Shown: positions 22,208-31,543 of the stretch, in pieces
How positions within the stretch are numbered: position 1 is the stretch's first letter
Layout of the letters: every line of letters starts with the position of its first letter
DNA from: Flammula alnicola
Lineage: Eukaryota > Basidiomycota > Agaricomycetes > Agaricales > Strophariaceae
Reading direction: 5' to 3'
Assembly (NCBI GenBank): GCA_015499995.1
Contig: JADNRV010000205.1
Coordinates: 1-64,000 of the forward strand
DNA length: 64,000 nt
The notes under the pieces: model-generated
Told to the model about the DNA's origin: nothing
The model's input: the letters and a program-made list of their open reading frames with translations, nothing else
Database searches by the model: none
Program-made: the position numbers and the translations under genes

Positions 22208-23435
22208 GAGATGAAACAGAAGCAGGGAGGGAAAGAATGGTGGAGGGAAGAGAATATTCCTCTTCGCCCCTTCTTTTGAGTGTTTGCCTCCTTGTTATCT
22301 ATTCCCCTGTCATTATCGGATCATCATTAAGACGTCTCAAAAATAAATTTGTACTAGGAGAACATGAGGTGGAACACGAGGAACTGACATGAGGAAGACT
22401 TGAGGGATGGCCGGCCACATGCCAGACACATGTGGTGTTCTTTTTTTTGAGATCCCCCTCTCACTTTCTGTATTTCACTGCCTTAATAAAATATATTCAG
22501 CATCTCAATACAAAGAAAATGGATGTATCCGGAAGGAAATCTGAGCAGACAATGTGAAGATATGAAAAAAGACTTTCCATAACAGCTTGGGAGCATGATC
22601 AAAAGACAAAACAACTACTGAAATCAAGAATCCTCGTGCAGATCTCAACTTTTCTGAAGAGAAAAAGCAATATCTCAAGAACCACTGCTCGGATTCCTTT
22701 CGGAGTATCTCATTCTGTTAATATTTTACAGGTGTATATGCATCCATTTTTATATATATTAAACTTCCCCCAAGTAGCTTTGTGAGGGAGGAAATAGGAT
22801 GGGTGTCATAAGACACCGAGGACATTTTCTACCGGGTGCAAAACTTCAAGCTGGGACTAGCCCTTTGGAAAAGTTGAACCGGTAGGTTGAAAGAACATAT
22901 TCCTCCAGCGTGGAAGTATGGGGTGGCATTCAGGACTTCCTGTGTTTACATTTTCTGATGTCAGTAAAACCTCGTCCCTGGGTGTAGATATTCGGTAAAA
23001 ATTGAAATAACCATGGGCCTCCGAGGATGGCAGGTATATAACATCATCCACCGTGTTTGGACCCCAGGAGAGCAAAACAGGTGGAGATATTCATGTATCT
23101 TTTCCTCAACTGTCAGCCAGAGTGGAGGATGACGTCGCCTCAAAACGCAGATCTTGGCAATAATAACTGTCATTTAGTGAATAGGCTCGGCAGGCACCGT
23201 CGATCACGATGCTTAAATTCATAAAGTGTGATCTTGATCAGGCACAATGACATCATATAACATCAATGTGGGATCGGCCACCGGTGATCTACCATCGGCA
23301 AGATCAGGGCACAACATGTGGGTTATCTTGATCAACCTCAAGGCGCATAGCCTCCGTTGATTATCATTGATAATCAGGATTAGCCGAGATCATGATCACC
23401 TTATAAGAGTCTCAGCTGCGTATTTCTTAACTAAG
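22208..23435. promoter_or_regulatory. Divergent intergenic region between transposase and cargo gene 4
   Basis: 1.2 kb separates two divergently transcribed genes. The right part (23180-23400) has several short palindromes built on TTGATCA/CATGATCA and GATTATC-ATTGATAATC, and a TTATAAG box at 23401-23407 about 30 bp before the ATG. A 70-codon minus frame (22961-23173) overlaps it, but I see no family or splice context supporting it. Likely a bidirectional promoter. Confidence 0.4.
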
Positions 23436-25503
23436 ATGACTGAACCCACCCCCAACGAATCCTCTGGCAATCTGAACGATGATGGCGCTGTTGCCTTCGA
23501 GTTCGACAATGACACTCCTGACTCCCAGATCTGGACTGCGAAGGAAAAGATGATACTGAAAGCGCACCTTGAAGGTTACCGAGGGGCCCCGCGGAAAACA
23601 AAGTCCTCCTATGTTGCAACTACAGTCGTTCCCGAAATCAAAGAGACTTGGAAGGGCCGATATGACAAAAAGAACATGAAAAGGACCGCGCGATTAAAAA
23701 GGAGTGGGAAAAAAAGAAATATGTGAGCGTCGGTCGGTGTCCGGGGACCTACTCTGATTCGGGCCCGCAGCAAATATTTACCTGGTTTGGGAACCACGCG
23801 GCCACCGAGCGCGGTTTGAAGATCCCAGGATTCAACTTTAACGTCACATTTGATACCGTGGTTCAGGCGAAAAAGAAGATGGAGATCCAGGAAGAGGCTA
23901 GGCGGCTGTCCGGTGGCAGCGAAGATACTAGAAAATGGTTACCCTACTACCAGACTGCCAAGAAGTCGATCAAGGACACATTGTCGGAGGCCGAGCGAGA
24001 GGAGTATGAACGGAGGTGGAAGAATGGAAGACCGCGGGTATTCCAAAGGAAGTCCAAGCCGAGTGAGTGATATGGTGCCTGCTCCTCGGTGATCGAGACT
24101 GATAATTTCAGGACGGCGTCCCGTCACGGCAAGAAACTCATTCACAAAATGGACCAGCTGAAGTGGAAAAGCATGAGAATGAGAACATTTTCATTTGAAT
24201 GCCACTATAATACCGAGGGGAAGATGTCGTATTCTGTGTAAGTCTATACCGATATTATTTTATCAGCCAGGCTAAAACTAGTAATCAGGTTCGATACCCA
24301 GAGTTTAGTGGCCGACGGCACATTGTCGACTCCAGCGGACTCGAATTCCACCGGATACCGCGGGGTCAGACAAGTGCCTACATTTTCGCAATATGATCCC
24401 ACGGCATACCAAGCTATCAAGAAGGCTTACCTGAAGTACATCAAGCACATAGCTTCAATTGAAAAAGGGACAGCGCCCGCGGCGAATACAGTGACCAACT
24501 TCACCATGGCAGATCTGAAGTGCGAGCCCTCGGGCCTGCCGCGGCTGCCAGATCCAATCCGGAATTCAAACAGCATTGAAACAAATATCATACGGCAACA
24601 AATCATTCGCGCATATGTGGCGAAGCATTATCGTAAGGAGCACTAACATGATAGAACAATTGAAAGCTTACCCCGTGGTGTAGATCTGGCTACAGGAAAG
24701 AACGGGCCCGTTCCCTATAAAGCAATCCTTCAAACATGGACCGAATTTGTACTGCCAATCTACCTGCCACGTAACATTCCCTTGAAGGATCCCAGCAAAT
24801 ATGTCAGTAACGAAACGCATAACATTCTGAAACTATGGAGGAATCGACAGGAACAGGGGGAAATTGCATTCAAGTTTGATTGCATCTTGGGCAAAGATAA
24901 GCTGCCCGAGGAGGCTGACTACCCCGCGGGCCTGTTTCGCAATATAGTATCCCCGGGGCCGCGGTCTTCAAGTGTTCCTAGGGAGAGTTTTGCAATAAAC
25001 CAACCGCATAAATCGACCTTCACTTCGGCCACACCCAGCGATTCCGAGGATGAGGAAGATCAAGATGACCTACCATTCAAGAAACATAGGGCTGCATGCT
25101 CAGATGATGACAGTGACGAAGGGGAGCAGCCCGAGGTCGTGTCGGTAGATAACAACGAGAGTACTGGACAAGAGAAGGATAATAGCCAAGATGATCAGAG
25201 TGAAGACACACAGACTCATCAGGCCGAGGGGACAGGACGGTCCAGACCGAGGCATCCAACTGCAGCACAGCGTCCTCGGGGCCGGCTACTTGTTACGCCT
25301 CGGGTTACCCGAGGTGACCATTCGCAGGACTTCGGTTCCAGTCCAACTCTGCAAGGTTCATCTCCAGCGGTTCAAAACAGGTCTCGGGCACCACTTAGAC
25401 GAGCACCGTTGCACCGCGGGATTTTATTGACCCCAGAACCCAGTAATGCATCAACCCCGGCACCGCAAGAGGAGCCACGTGCACTTCGATCGAAGACGAA
25501 AGC

Positions 25504-26601
25504 GAGGTCTTTACCCTCCCCCACCTATTCCTGGTGGACTCCGGATGGACTCCGGCAGAGTGGAGTAGTCCATGTGGAGTCCATGTGTGCTTTTTTTTTG
25601 GCTGACAGCCCTGCCAAATTTTATGCTGGACTCCACCAGGAGTCCAGATGGAGTCCTGACAAACTCCGGAGACTCCATATGGAGTCCCTGGAGTCCACTG
25701 GTTTTATAGTGGAACAGGAGTACCAGGAGTTCAGATGGAGTCCAACAGGAGTCCAGGTGGTTCAACAGGAGTCTCGTGATTTCCTTTTGGGGAAACACTA
25801 GTTATTTTTAGCAACAATGTGAAAATTAGATACTATTACATAAAATGACATCAAAGTGACATGGTGGAACCTATTTATAATCAAGAAATTCCATATTTGG
25901 CAGGTGCAAATTTCAAAAGACTCGCGTTCGGTCGAGTATTTTGTGTTTTTCTCACTGACCAAAGCACCTATTAATATAATTGTTGCATATTCAGGGTTCT
26001 GGAAGCAGGTTGTATAACTACCTTTTTGGTAAAAAGTTCCCATGGTACTGGGACCAGCCAAATAAAGCAATATATCATGCTGACATAACCTGGTCATGTG
26101 TATCTAGAATCTCCTTAAATTTCTGAATCTGATGGTACCTCACTTGACCCTGAATCTTGTGACTCATGTCACAAAATAAATAGATATATATTAGAGAAAA
26201 GGAGGTATATAGGGCGCTTTTTTTGCTTGGTTAGACAAGGTTCTCTAGTGTAGTGGTTAAATGGTTTGTTCTAATGGCTTTCTGAAAGCTCTGGGTTCAA
26301 TTACTGCTTAATGCAAATTTTTTAGTGATATTTTTTTTCTGAGTTTTGTCTAAGTCCATCAGTTGAAGTTGCGTCATTTGTGGACTCCATATGGAGTCCA
26401 TCCGGAGTTTATATGGAGTCCATGTGGATTCCACCAGACTCCATGTGGACTCCATGTGGACTCCACCAGACTTCATGTGGACTCCACCAGACTCTATGTG
26501 GAGTCCAGGTGGAGTCCATATGGACTCCACTTCTTCATAGTGGACTCCACCAGACTCCATGTGGAGTCCACCAGGAATAGGTGGAGGAGGGTAAAGTACT
26601 G
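25504..26601. mobile_element. hAT-like non-autonomous element, copy 2 (1,098 bp)
   Basis: The 8-bp duplication ACGAAAGC (25496-25503, 26602-26609) brackets GAGGTCTTTACCC...GGGTAAAGTACTG. Both flanks are dense in TGGAGTCC/GGACTCCA repeats; the middle is AT-rich. It is closely related, inverted, to the outer element at 44700-46924. It inserted into the last exon of cargo gene 4 after that exon's sequence was fixed, so it is younger than the KDZ copy. Confidence 0.9.
26239..26310 (+). repeat. tRNA-Gln-like sequence inside hAT-like copy 2
   Basis: The start GGTTCTCTAGTGTAGTGGTTA resembles the 5' half of eukaryotic tRNA-Gln; the A-box is TAGTGTAGTGG, a 7-nt loop TTCTGAA gives a CTG anticodon, and the B-box is GGTTCAATT. 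The D and acceptor regions carry extra or mismatched bases, so it is a relic rather than a working tRNA. Confidence 0.5.
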
Positions 26602-26730
26602 ACGAAAGCCGAGGCAGCAGCTCAGAAAGTGCAGTCCCAGACGAATGCAAATACGGGCACCGAGGGAGCTATGAAGACACGGTCCAGGGCCAGGGGGAGC
26701 CCATCAAAGTCAAGGGCCAAAAAGAGTTAG

Positions 26731-27015
26731 TAGAACTATGTGTATTTGGTAGTCTTAATTCATAGTTGCATGGTTGCATGGTTGGGACCATCTCTTATAT
26801 CACACTTTGGGACAGCAAGACAGGATCAATTAAAAATTATCAAACACATATATAAACAGACAAAAAAAAAATGGGGCCCGCAGCAAAGTGCATATGTGGT
26901 CGAAGGGCCACGGGCCCCCAGGGCAGCAATGTCAATCTACAAAAAAAGGCGGTGCGAGGTCACCGAGGGGAGGAGGGAGGCACGAAGATGACTATACAAA
27001 CATCACCGATCCGCT
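26731..27015. other. Convergent intergenic region
   Basis: It lies between the stop of cargo gene 4 (26728-26730) and the stop of the zinc-cluster gene. No gene supported; the ORFs crossing it on the plus strand are antisense shadows. Confidence 0.4.
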
Positions 27016-29225
27016 CTATACCTTCTTGCCTGCGGCCTTCGGCTTCCAAATGGTTCCCTTCATCTTCGAGGAACCTGCCTTCGCTGGCAAGTGTTGCGGT
27101 TTTGCCTTCTTCGGGAATGCTTGCTCCTCAACCTCATCACCGTCGGCGTTCGCTCGACCCTTCCGCTTCTTGGATTTCACCTCCTCCTGTTCCGACTCCT
27201 CACTCGAATCGACCCCTGGGGGAAGTGCAATCGCCTTCATCCGGTTCCGCGTATGGTCGGCCACCACAGAATGAACTGTCTCTTCCTCGTTATCCTCTTC
27301 AACCCGCGGGGCTGCCCTTGATGCGCTCGACGCTGGTCCCCCGACAGGCTTTGTTGTGATGGGCCGAGGCGAGGTGGACTGGGTAGTGGCCGCAGGGATA
27401 GGTGGCACAGGTGTCTCTCCCATGGGGACATCTGACCCCTCCTCTTCGCTGTCGGTGATAGGGGCCTTGTGATGTGGCATCGTGAGAGGCCGTGGAGTGG
27501 GCTCCTTCGGTCCAGGCGAGGGCGTCCGGGGGGGCACAGTGATCGTTGCAGGTCGAGGGGGGGTTTGGGGCAGAGGCGTTGCCTTGGGCGCCGGGGGTGT
27601 ATGAGGCCGAGGGGTCTTCTTGCTGGGGGCAGGTGGGGTTTGAGCCCGAGGTGGGAGCTTGCCGGGGGGAGGGGGTGTTTGAACCCGCGGGGGGGCCTTC
27701 TCTGGGGCTGAACGAACAGCTGCAAGACCGAGGATGAGCTCCTTGAGCTCACCCCGGGCCTTTGTGTTGTACCCTGTCATCGACCGGAGGGTTGTGTGAA
27801 CCACCTTGATCTCCCTTCGCAACTCCTTGTTCTCCTCCTGGGTTGCTCGAACGGTCTGCAGGAGCTCAATGAGGAGCTCCCCCAGTGTCGTCAGCCCATC
27901 GGGGTTCTCACCAGCGGTCCCTGCACCTGGAACGCCGTCGGCACGGGAGGAGGTGGGCCCGAGACCGTCAGCGAGGTCGTCGAGAGGAGTGGCGAGGTCG
28001 ACGACGACTGGGCCTGCGGAGCGCGCATTTGGGAGACACCCAATCTTCCGTACCTTGCATTGCCAGCAAGCCTTCGGGCCCGCTTTTTTGATGGCCTCGG
28101 GCGTCCAGAGGCACCGCCGGCTGTGCTTCATGCAGTGAATACACTTTTCCTCAAGCTCGAGGCAGTCAGCAGGGGGGGCCTCGGGCCGTGTCTGGGCGGC
28201 TTTCTTTGCCTCCGCACGGGCCTGTGCAGACTCCAGTGGCCGCGGCTCCTCGTCTGACCCATCGGACTCGTCGGTGTCCACCGCGCTCTTTGCCTTCGAC
28301 TTGGGCTTGGGCTTTGCCTTGCCTTTGCCCTTGCTCTTCTTTTCCTCCTCTTCCTCATCCGAGCTCTCCACCGTCGGCTTCGACGTGATCCTCCGCTTCA
28401 CCTTCGGTGGCTTCTGCTTGTCAACCTTCGGTGGCCTTCCCTCCTTGCTCCTACTCGGTGCTGGCGTCCGCTCAGCATCCTCCCCACAACCCTTCTTTGC
28501 CACCTGGGCCTTCCCAGTATCCTTCGCCCGCGGGCGTCTGCTACTCTCCTCTTCCTCTTCCTCACTTGAGCCTGACTCCTCCTGCTCCACAGCCTTCGCT
28601 TTCCCCTTGCCCTTCCCACTTGCCTTCACCTCGGCGTCCTTTTCCTCCCTCTCCTTCTCCGGCACATCCCGTTCGGCCCCCTTTTGCTTCGCCTTCTTAT
28701 CCTCAGGCCCCTTGGGCCTCTCCTTTTGTGTCTGCACGCTCCTCTCTTCCTGTGCATCACCCTCGGCATCCCTCGTTGTCTTTTCCTGCCTCCGGTCCAC
28801 GCCCTCGGCACCTCGATACTTCGCCCCTGACACCTTGTGCCCCTCCATGGCCTTCCAGTCCTCGAACTTCTCCCTGTACTCCTTCAGCTTCTCGAAGTTT
28901 GCATTTAACTTGACGGTGCCGTTGGGCAGTCGTGCCTGGCCCTTGATAAATACCTGGACCCAGAAGTCCAGGAGCCGAAACTCGTCCGCGGGGCGTGGGT
29001 AAAAGGCCAGTGCGGTGTTTGCTTCGTTCTAGGAATGCACTAAGTAACTATTAAATGGATTATAATGAACATGAGACTTACCAGGGCCAGGTACAACCCC
29101 TTCTGGTTCCTGTTGAACCCCTCCTTGTCGTCCGTGTCGAGGTAGCGTGTAACGCGCGCCTCGAATCCGTCAGCCAGCCGATGTGCTTGCGCCTCCAAGA
29201 CATTGGGTTGTGCGGGTGATGGCAT
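27016..29225 (-). CDS. Zinc-cluster protein with charged and proline-rich regions (718 aa)
   Basis: Exon 1 is 29225-29082 (MPSPAQPNVLEAQAH...), a 53-bp GTAAGT...TAG intron follows, and exon 2 is 29028-27016. Residues 1-110 hold a conserved-looking block (NEANTALAFYPRPADEFRLL, NFEKLKEYREKFEDWK). A long Lys/Glu/Ser-rich stretch with KGKGKAK motifs follows. The key module is C-x2-C-x6-C-x14-C-x2-C-x6-C (CIHCMKHSRRC...CWQCKVRKIGC), resembling a Zn2Cys6 fungal DNA-binding cluster with a long central loop. Beyond it are a leucine-rich coiled-coil-like helix and a Pro/Thr-rich part with a basic tail. A nuclear DNA-binding role for TIRs or regulation is plausible; not demonstrated. It shares a 224-bp divergent gap with the next gene. 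Confidence 0.75.
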
Positions 29226-29449
29226 TGTGGATAATGGAGGGGTGATGATCGAATTGGATGTCGGTGGGATGTCGGTGGAGGACGGTGGATGGAGATGGTA
29301 GTGGTAGTGAAGAGAGAGCACAACACAAACTTTGCTAATTTCAACCATGTACAAATAAACACAATGTGTCATGTGACCTTCCCGGGCTCCGATCAAGGCT
29401 ACTGATTGATAACGAGATCAGTCAACTTGCCTTTACACTCCACTCATCC
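29226..29449. promoter_or_regulatory. Shared divergent promoter region
   Basis: 224 bp lie between the start codons of the zinc-cluster gene (minus) and the repeat-protein gene (plus). Such a short head-to-head gap suggests a bidirectional promoter. No specific element can be assigned. Confidence 0.4.
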
Positions 29450-31150
29450 ATGTCCAAGAATTTCTCCAGACGTTCAGCAGCAGCACGCGAGGGGTCTCCA
29501 GCTGTGCAGATCGCCAGTACTTCTCTCCAAATTGCTGGTGATCAAGCAGGTGATCAACGGTCACACCCCACGAGCGTTGTGCATAGCAAGATTATCAATA
29601 CTGGTGAAGGCTCAACCTTGTCGACTTTATCCAATGCTTTGGACAAGTTAAGCATACCACCACCGAAGAAGCCCGTCAAGCCCACCGGGGCTGAGGGACG
29701 TGTAGCCAGCCGTCCATTCAAGCTCATCCCACGCTCCACGATCGCACTCTCTTCAGACTCAGACTCAGACTCCGGGCCCGAGTTGACACCGGGCTGTAAA
29801 CCGACCAGGGCCAAGGGACGTCATACCGAGGGCCCCGCACCGGTATCCAACATAGCCAGCCAACCTTTTATGCTAATCCCACGGTCGGAGATCATCTCAT
29901 CTGGCTCGGAGGCCGAATCAGGCCCCGAGGGAATACTATGCAGCCAGCCTTTTGCATTGATCCCTCGGGGTGGGCATGCTATCGATATATCCGACTCCAA
30001 ATCACATCTTCAGCCCGCGGTCAGCCAGCCATTCGCACTAGTTGACCGAGTTGGGATCTCCTCTGGTAAGTTGTCTCCTCACTCGTGTTCAACAACCTCA
30101 CAGATTACAATCAGATGAATCTTCACATGAGGCCCTGCCTGTCATCGAGGTTCATAAATCGGTCGATGCATTGCTTGGTAAGTCAGAGACCGCCATTTGG
30201 ATCACTAACTGACATTGCATCAGGCAACAATTTCTCTGACGCCGATTCATGGTCGCCCTCGGGCTCCACGCCGCAGCCACATCTACAGCTCCACTCCATT
30301 AAGGCCGAGCAGCTTGAGGCAATATTAGGTATGTGGTCTGCAACTGTCGGCGTGCCGCGGCTGACTGACCACTCCATTAGGCAGCGATTCTGACTCCGAG
30401 GTAGGCTCAAAGGGCAAGAACCCAGCAATTAACAAGGGGTTTCAGGACCTTGAAAACATGTCAGGCAGTACGTATCATATAGTACACTCTGGCATCTAAG
30501 CTGACCACATTCTCAAGACACAGCTATGTTTGGAGTAGGAAATATCCAACAGCCCTTCGGTGAGCCTTCCATCGTCCCAGTACCTGTCACTAGCTTACCT
30601 TTGATCAAGATTCTGAGGCTGGACCAGCAGGGCCATCGGGCCCTCCGGAGTCTGTCGCACGTGCACCCAAACCCTCTTGGGTCGAGGTGGTTGATGCTGC
30701 TATTGACGATGCCCATGGGCCGAATACGTGTTTCAGACCACCCGCGGAAGCCAGGTTTGTTTCCAACAGGAATGTCCACAGCCGTGGGGAGGGACCCATG
30801 ACCGCGGTCGCCACTTATGAACGTCCTTTGAAGCCGTCGGACATTGAGTTGGATTCAACGAGATGCATCTCGAACTTCGACCCACCGATCAAATTTGTGA
30901 GTATATATTCAAATTGCGTATCTATACCACTGAACAAAGTCCATAGTCATATACCGAACAGCAGCTCTACAATGTCCATATGGGAGTCCTAGACTCGGAC
31001 TTCGATGACAACACGTATGAAAACAAGTTGCATGTGTTTAACAGTGCTCGGCGTAACCAGATGCAGGCCGAAATTCTTTCGGTGAATATCCTCTCCGAGG
31101 TGGCAGAGGAACTCGAGACCATTCAAGATCTTTTGCGCCCTTGGATATAG
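29450..31150 (+). CDS. KDZ cargo protein with S-[QR]-P-F-x-L repeats (462 aa)
   Basis: Seven exons in phase: 29450-30065, 30115-30177, 30224-30328, 30381-30467, 30518-30559, 30610-30896 and 30962-31150. The first exon has four copies of a motif S-[QR]-P-F-x-L-[IV]-[PD]-R (SRPFKLIPR, SQPFMLIPR, SQPFALIPR, SQPFALVDR), each separated by acidic serine runs such as SSDSDSDSGPE. Later small exons open with related acidic pieces (GNNFSDADSW, GSDSDSEVG, DSEAGPAG). The C-terminal exon encodes a helical stretch (RRNQMQAEILSVNILSEVAEEL). The motif spacing suggests short linear binding motifs, for example for a partner protein. I do not recognise the family. Start ATG 29450 gives MSKNFSRR; upstream in-frame codons exist but lack support. 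Confidence 0.7.
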
Positions 31151-31543
31151 TTACACAAATGAGTATGGCTGTACCATATATATTACCATGACGAAATAGC
31201 ATGTGAATCAATTGTAGAAAATCACTTACGAGGCCTGGACTGGAGGCCCTGCACTCGAAGGTCGACACATGCTCTGTGGGGGTCTCAATACAATTACACG
31301 ACATTAATAGTAATGGACCATGACGCAAATATGGTTAAATATTCCTGAAAATTGGGATGACCATGGTGGGTTCTATGGGCCGAGGGTTGAGATTTCACCA
31401 TTCTCACCTACCTGAGGTAGACAAACATGATTCACTGCATACTTTACATATGTTGGTCAACTTCAGGGGTATACTTCTCAAAGTCACAGGTATAGTGATG
31501 ACATCAATTTAGACTGTTATTTGAATTCAGCATGCCAATGCTG
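31151..31543. other. Region between last cargo gene and right TIR
   Basis: No gene is supported here; a 96-codon minus frame (31038-31328) overlaps the last exon and has no recognisable content. It holds scattered CCGAG motifs like the rest of the element. Confidence 0.4.

Larger units (their letters stand above)
23436..26730 (+). pseudogene. KDZ cargo gene 4: basic nuclear-type protein, broken
   Basis: Exons are 23436-23722, 23771-24062, 24112-24237, 24289-24632 and 24684-25503 plus 26610-26730, with introns of 48-51 bp. The N-terminal part (QIWTAKEKMILKAHLEGYRG) resembles the Myb/SANT-like start of many Agaricomycete KDZ-linked proteins; then QIFTWFGNHAATE, a LSEAEREEYERRW stretch like the last helix of HMG boxes, and a long acidic/serine then basic tail ending SPSKSRAKKS. 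Family assignment is uncertain. Two breaks are visible. The first exon's frame must shift by one between about 23663 and 23684 (A-runs) to reach DRAIKKEWEKKKY and the next exon. A 1.1 kb hAT-like element splits the last exon; removing it with one duplicate restores the frame exactly. Confidence 0.7.

Noticed and set aside
22857..23173. Small minus-strand frames upstream of the transposase
   Set aside because: No homology, no splice signals joining them to the transposase, and they overlap a likely promoter.
26239..26310. A functional tRNA-Gln gene
   Set aside because: Acceptor and D arms do not pair properly and extra bases separate the A box from the anticodon stem.
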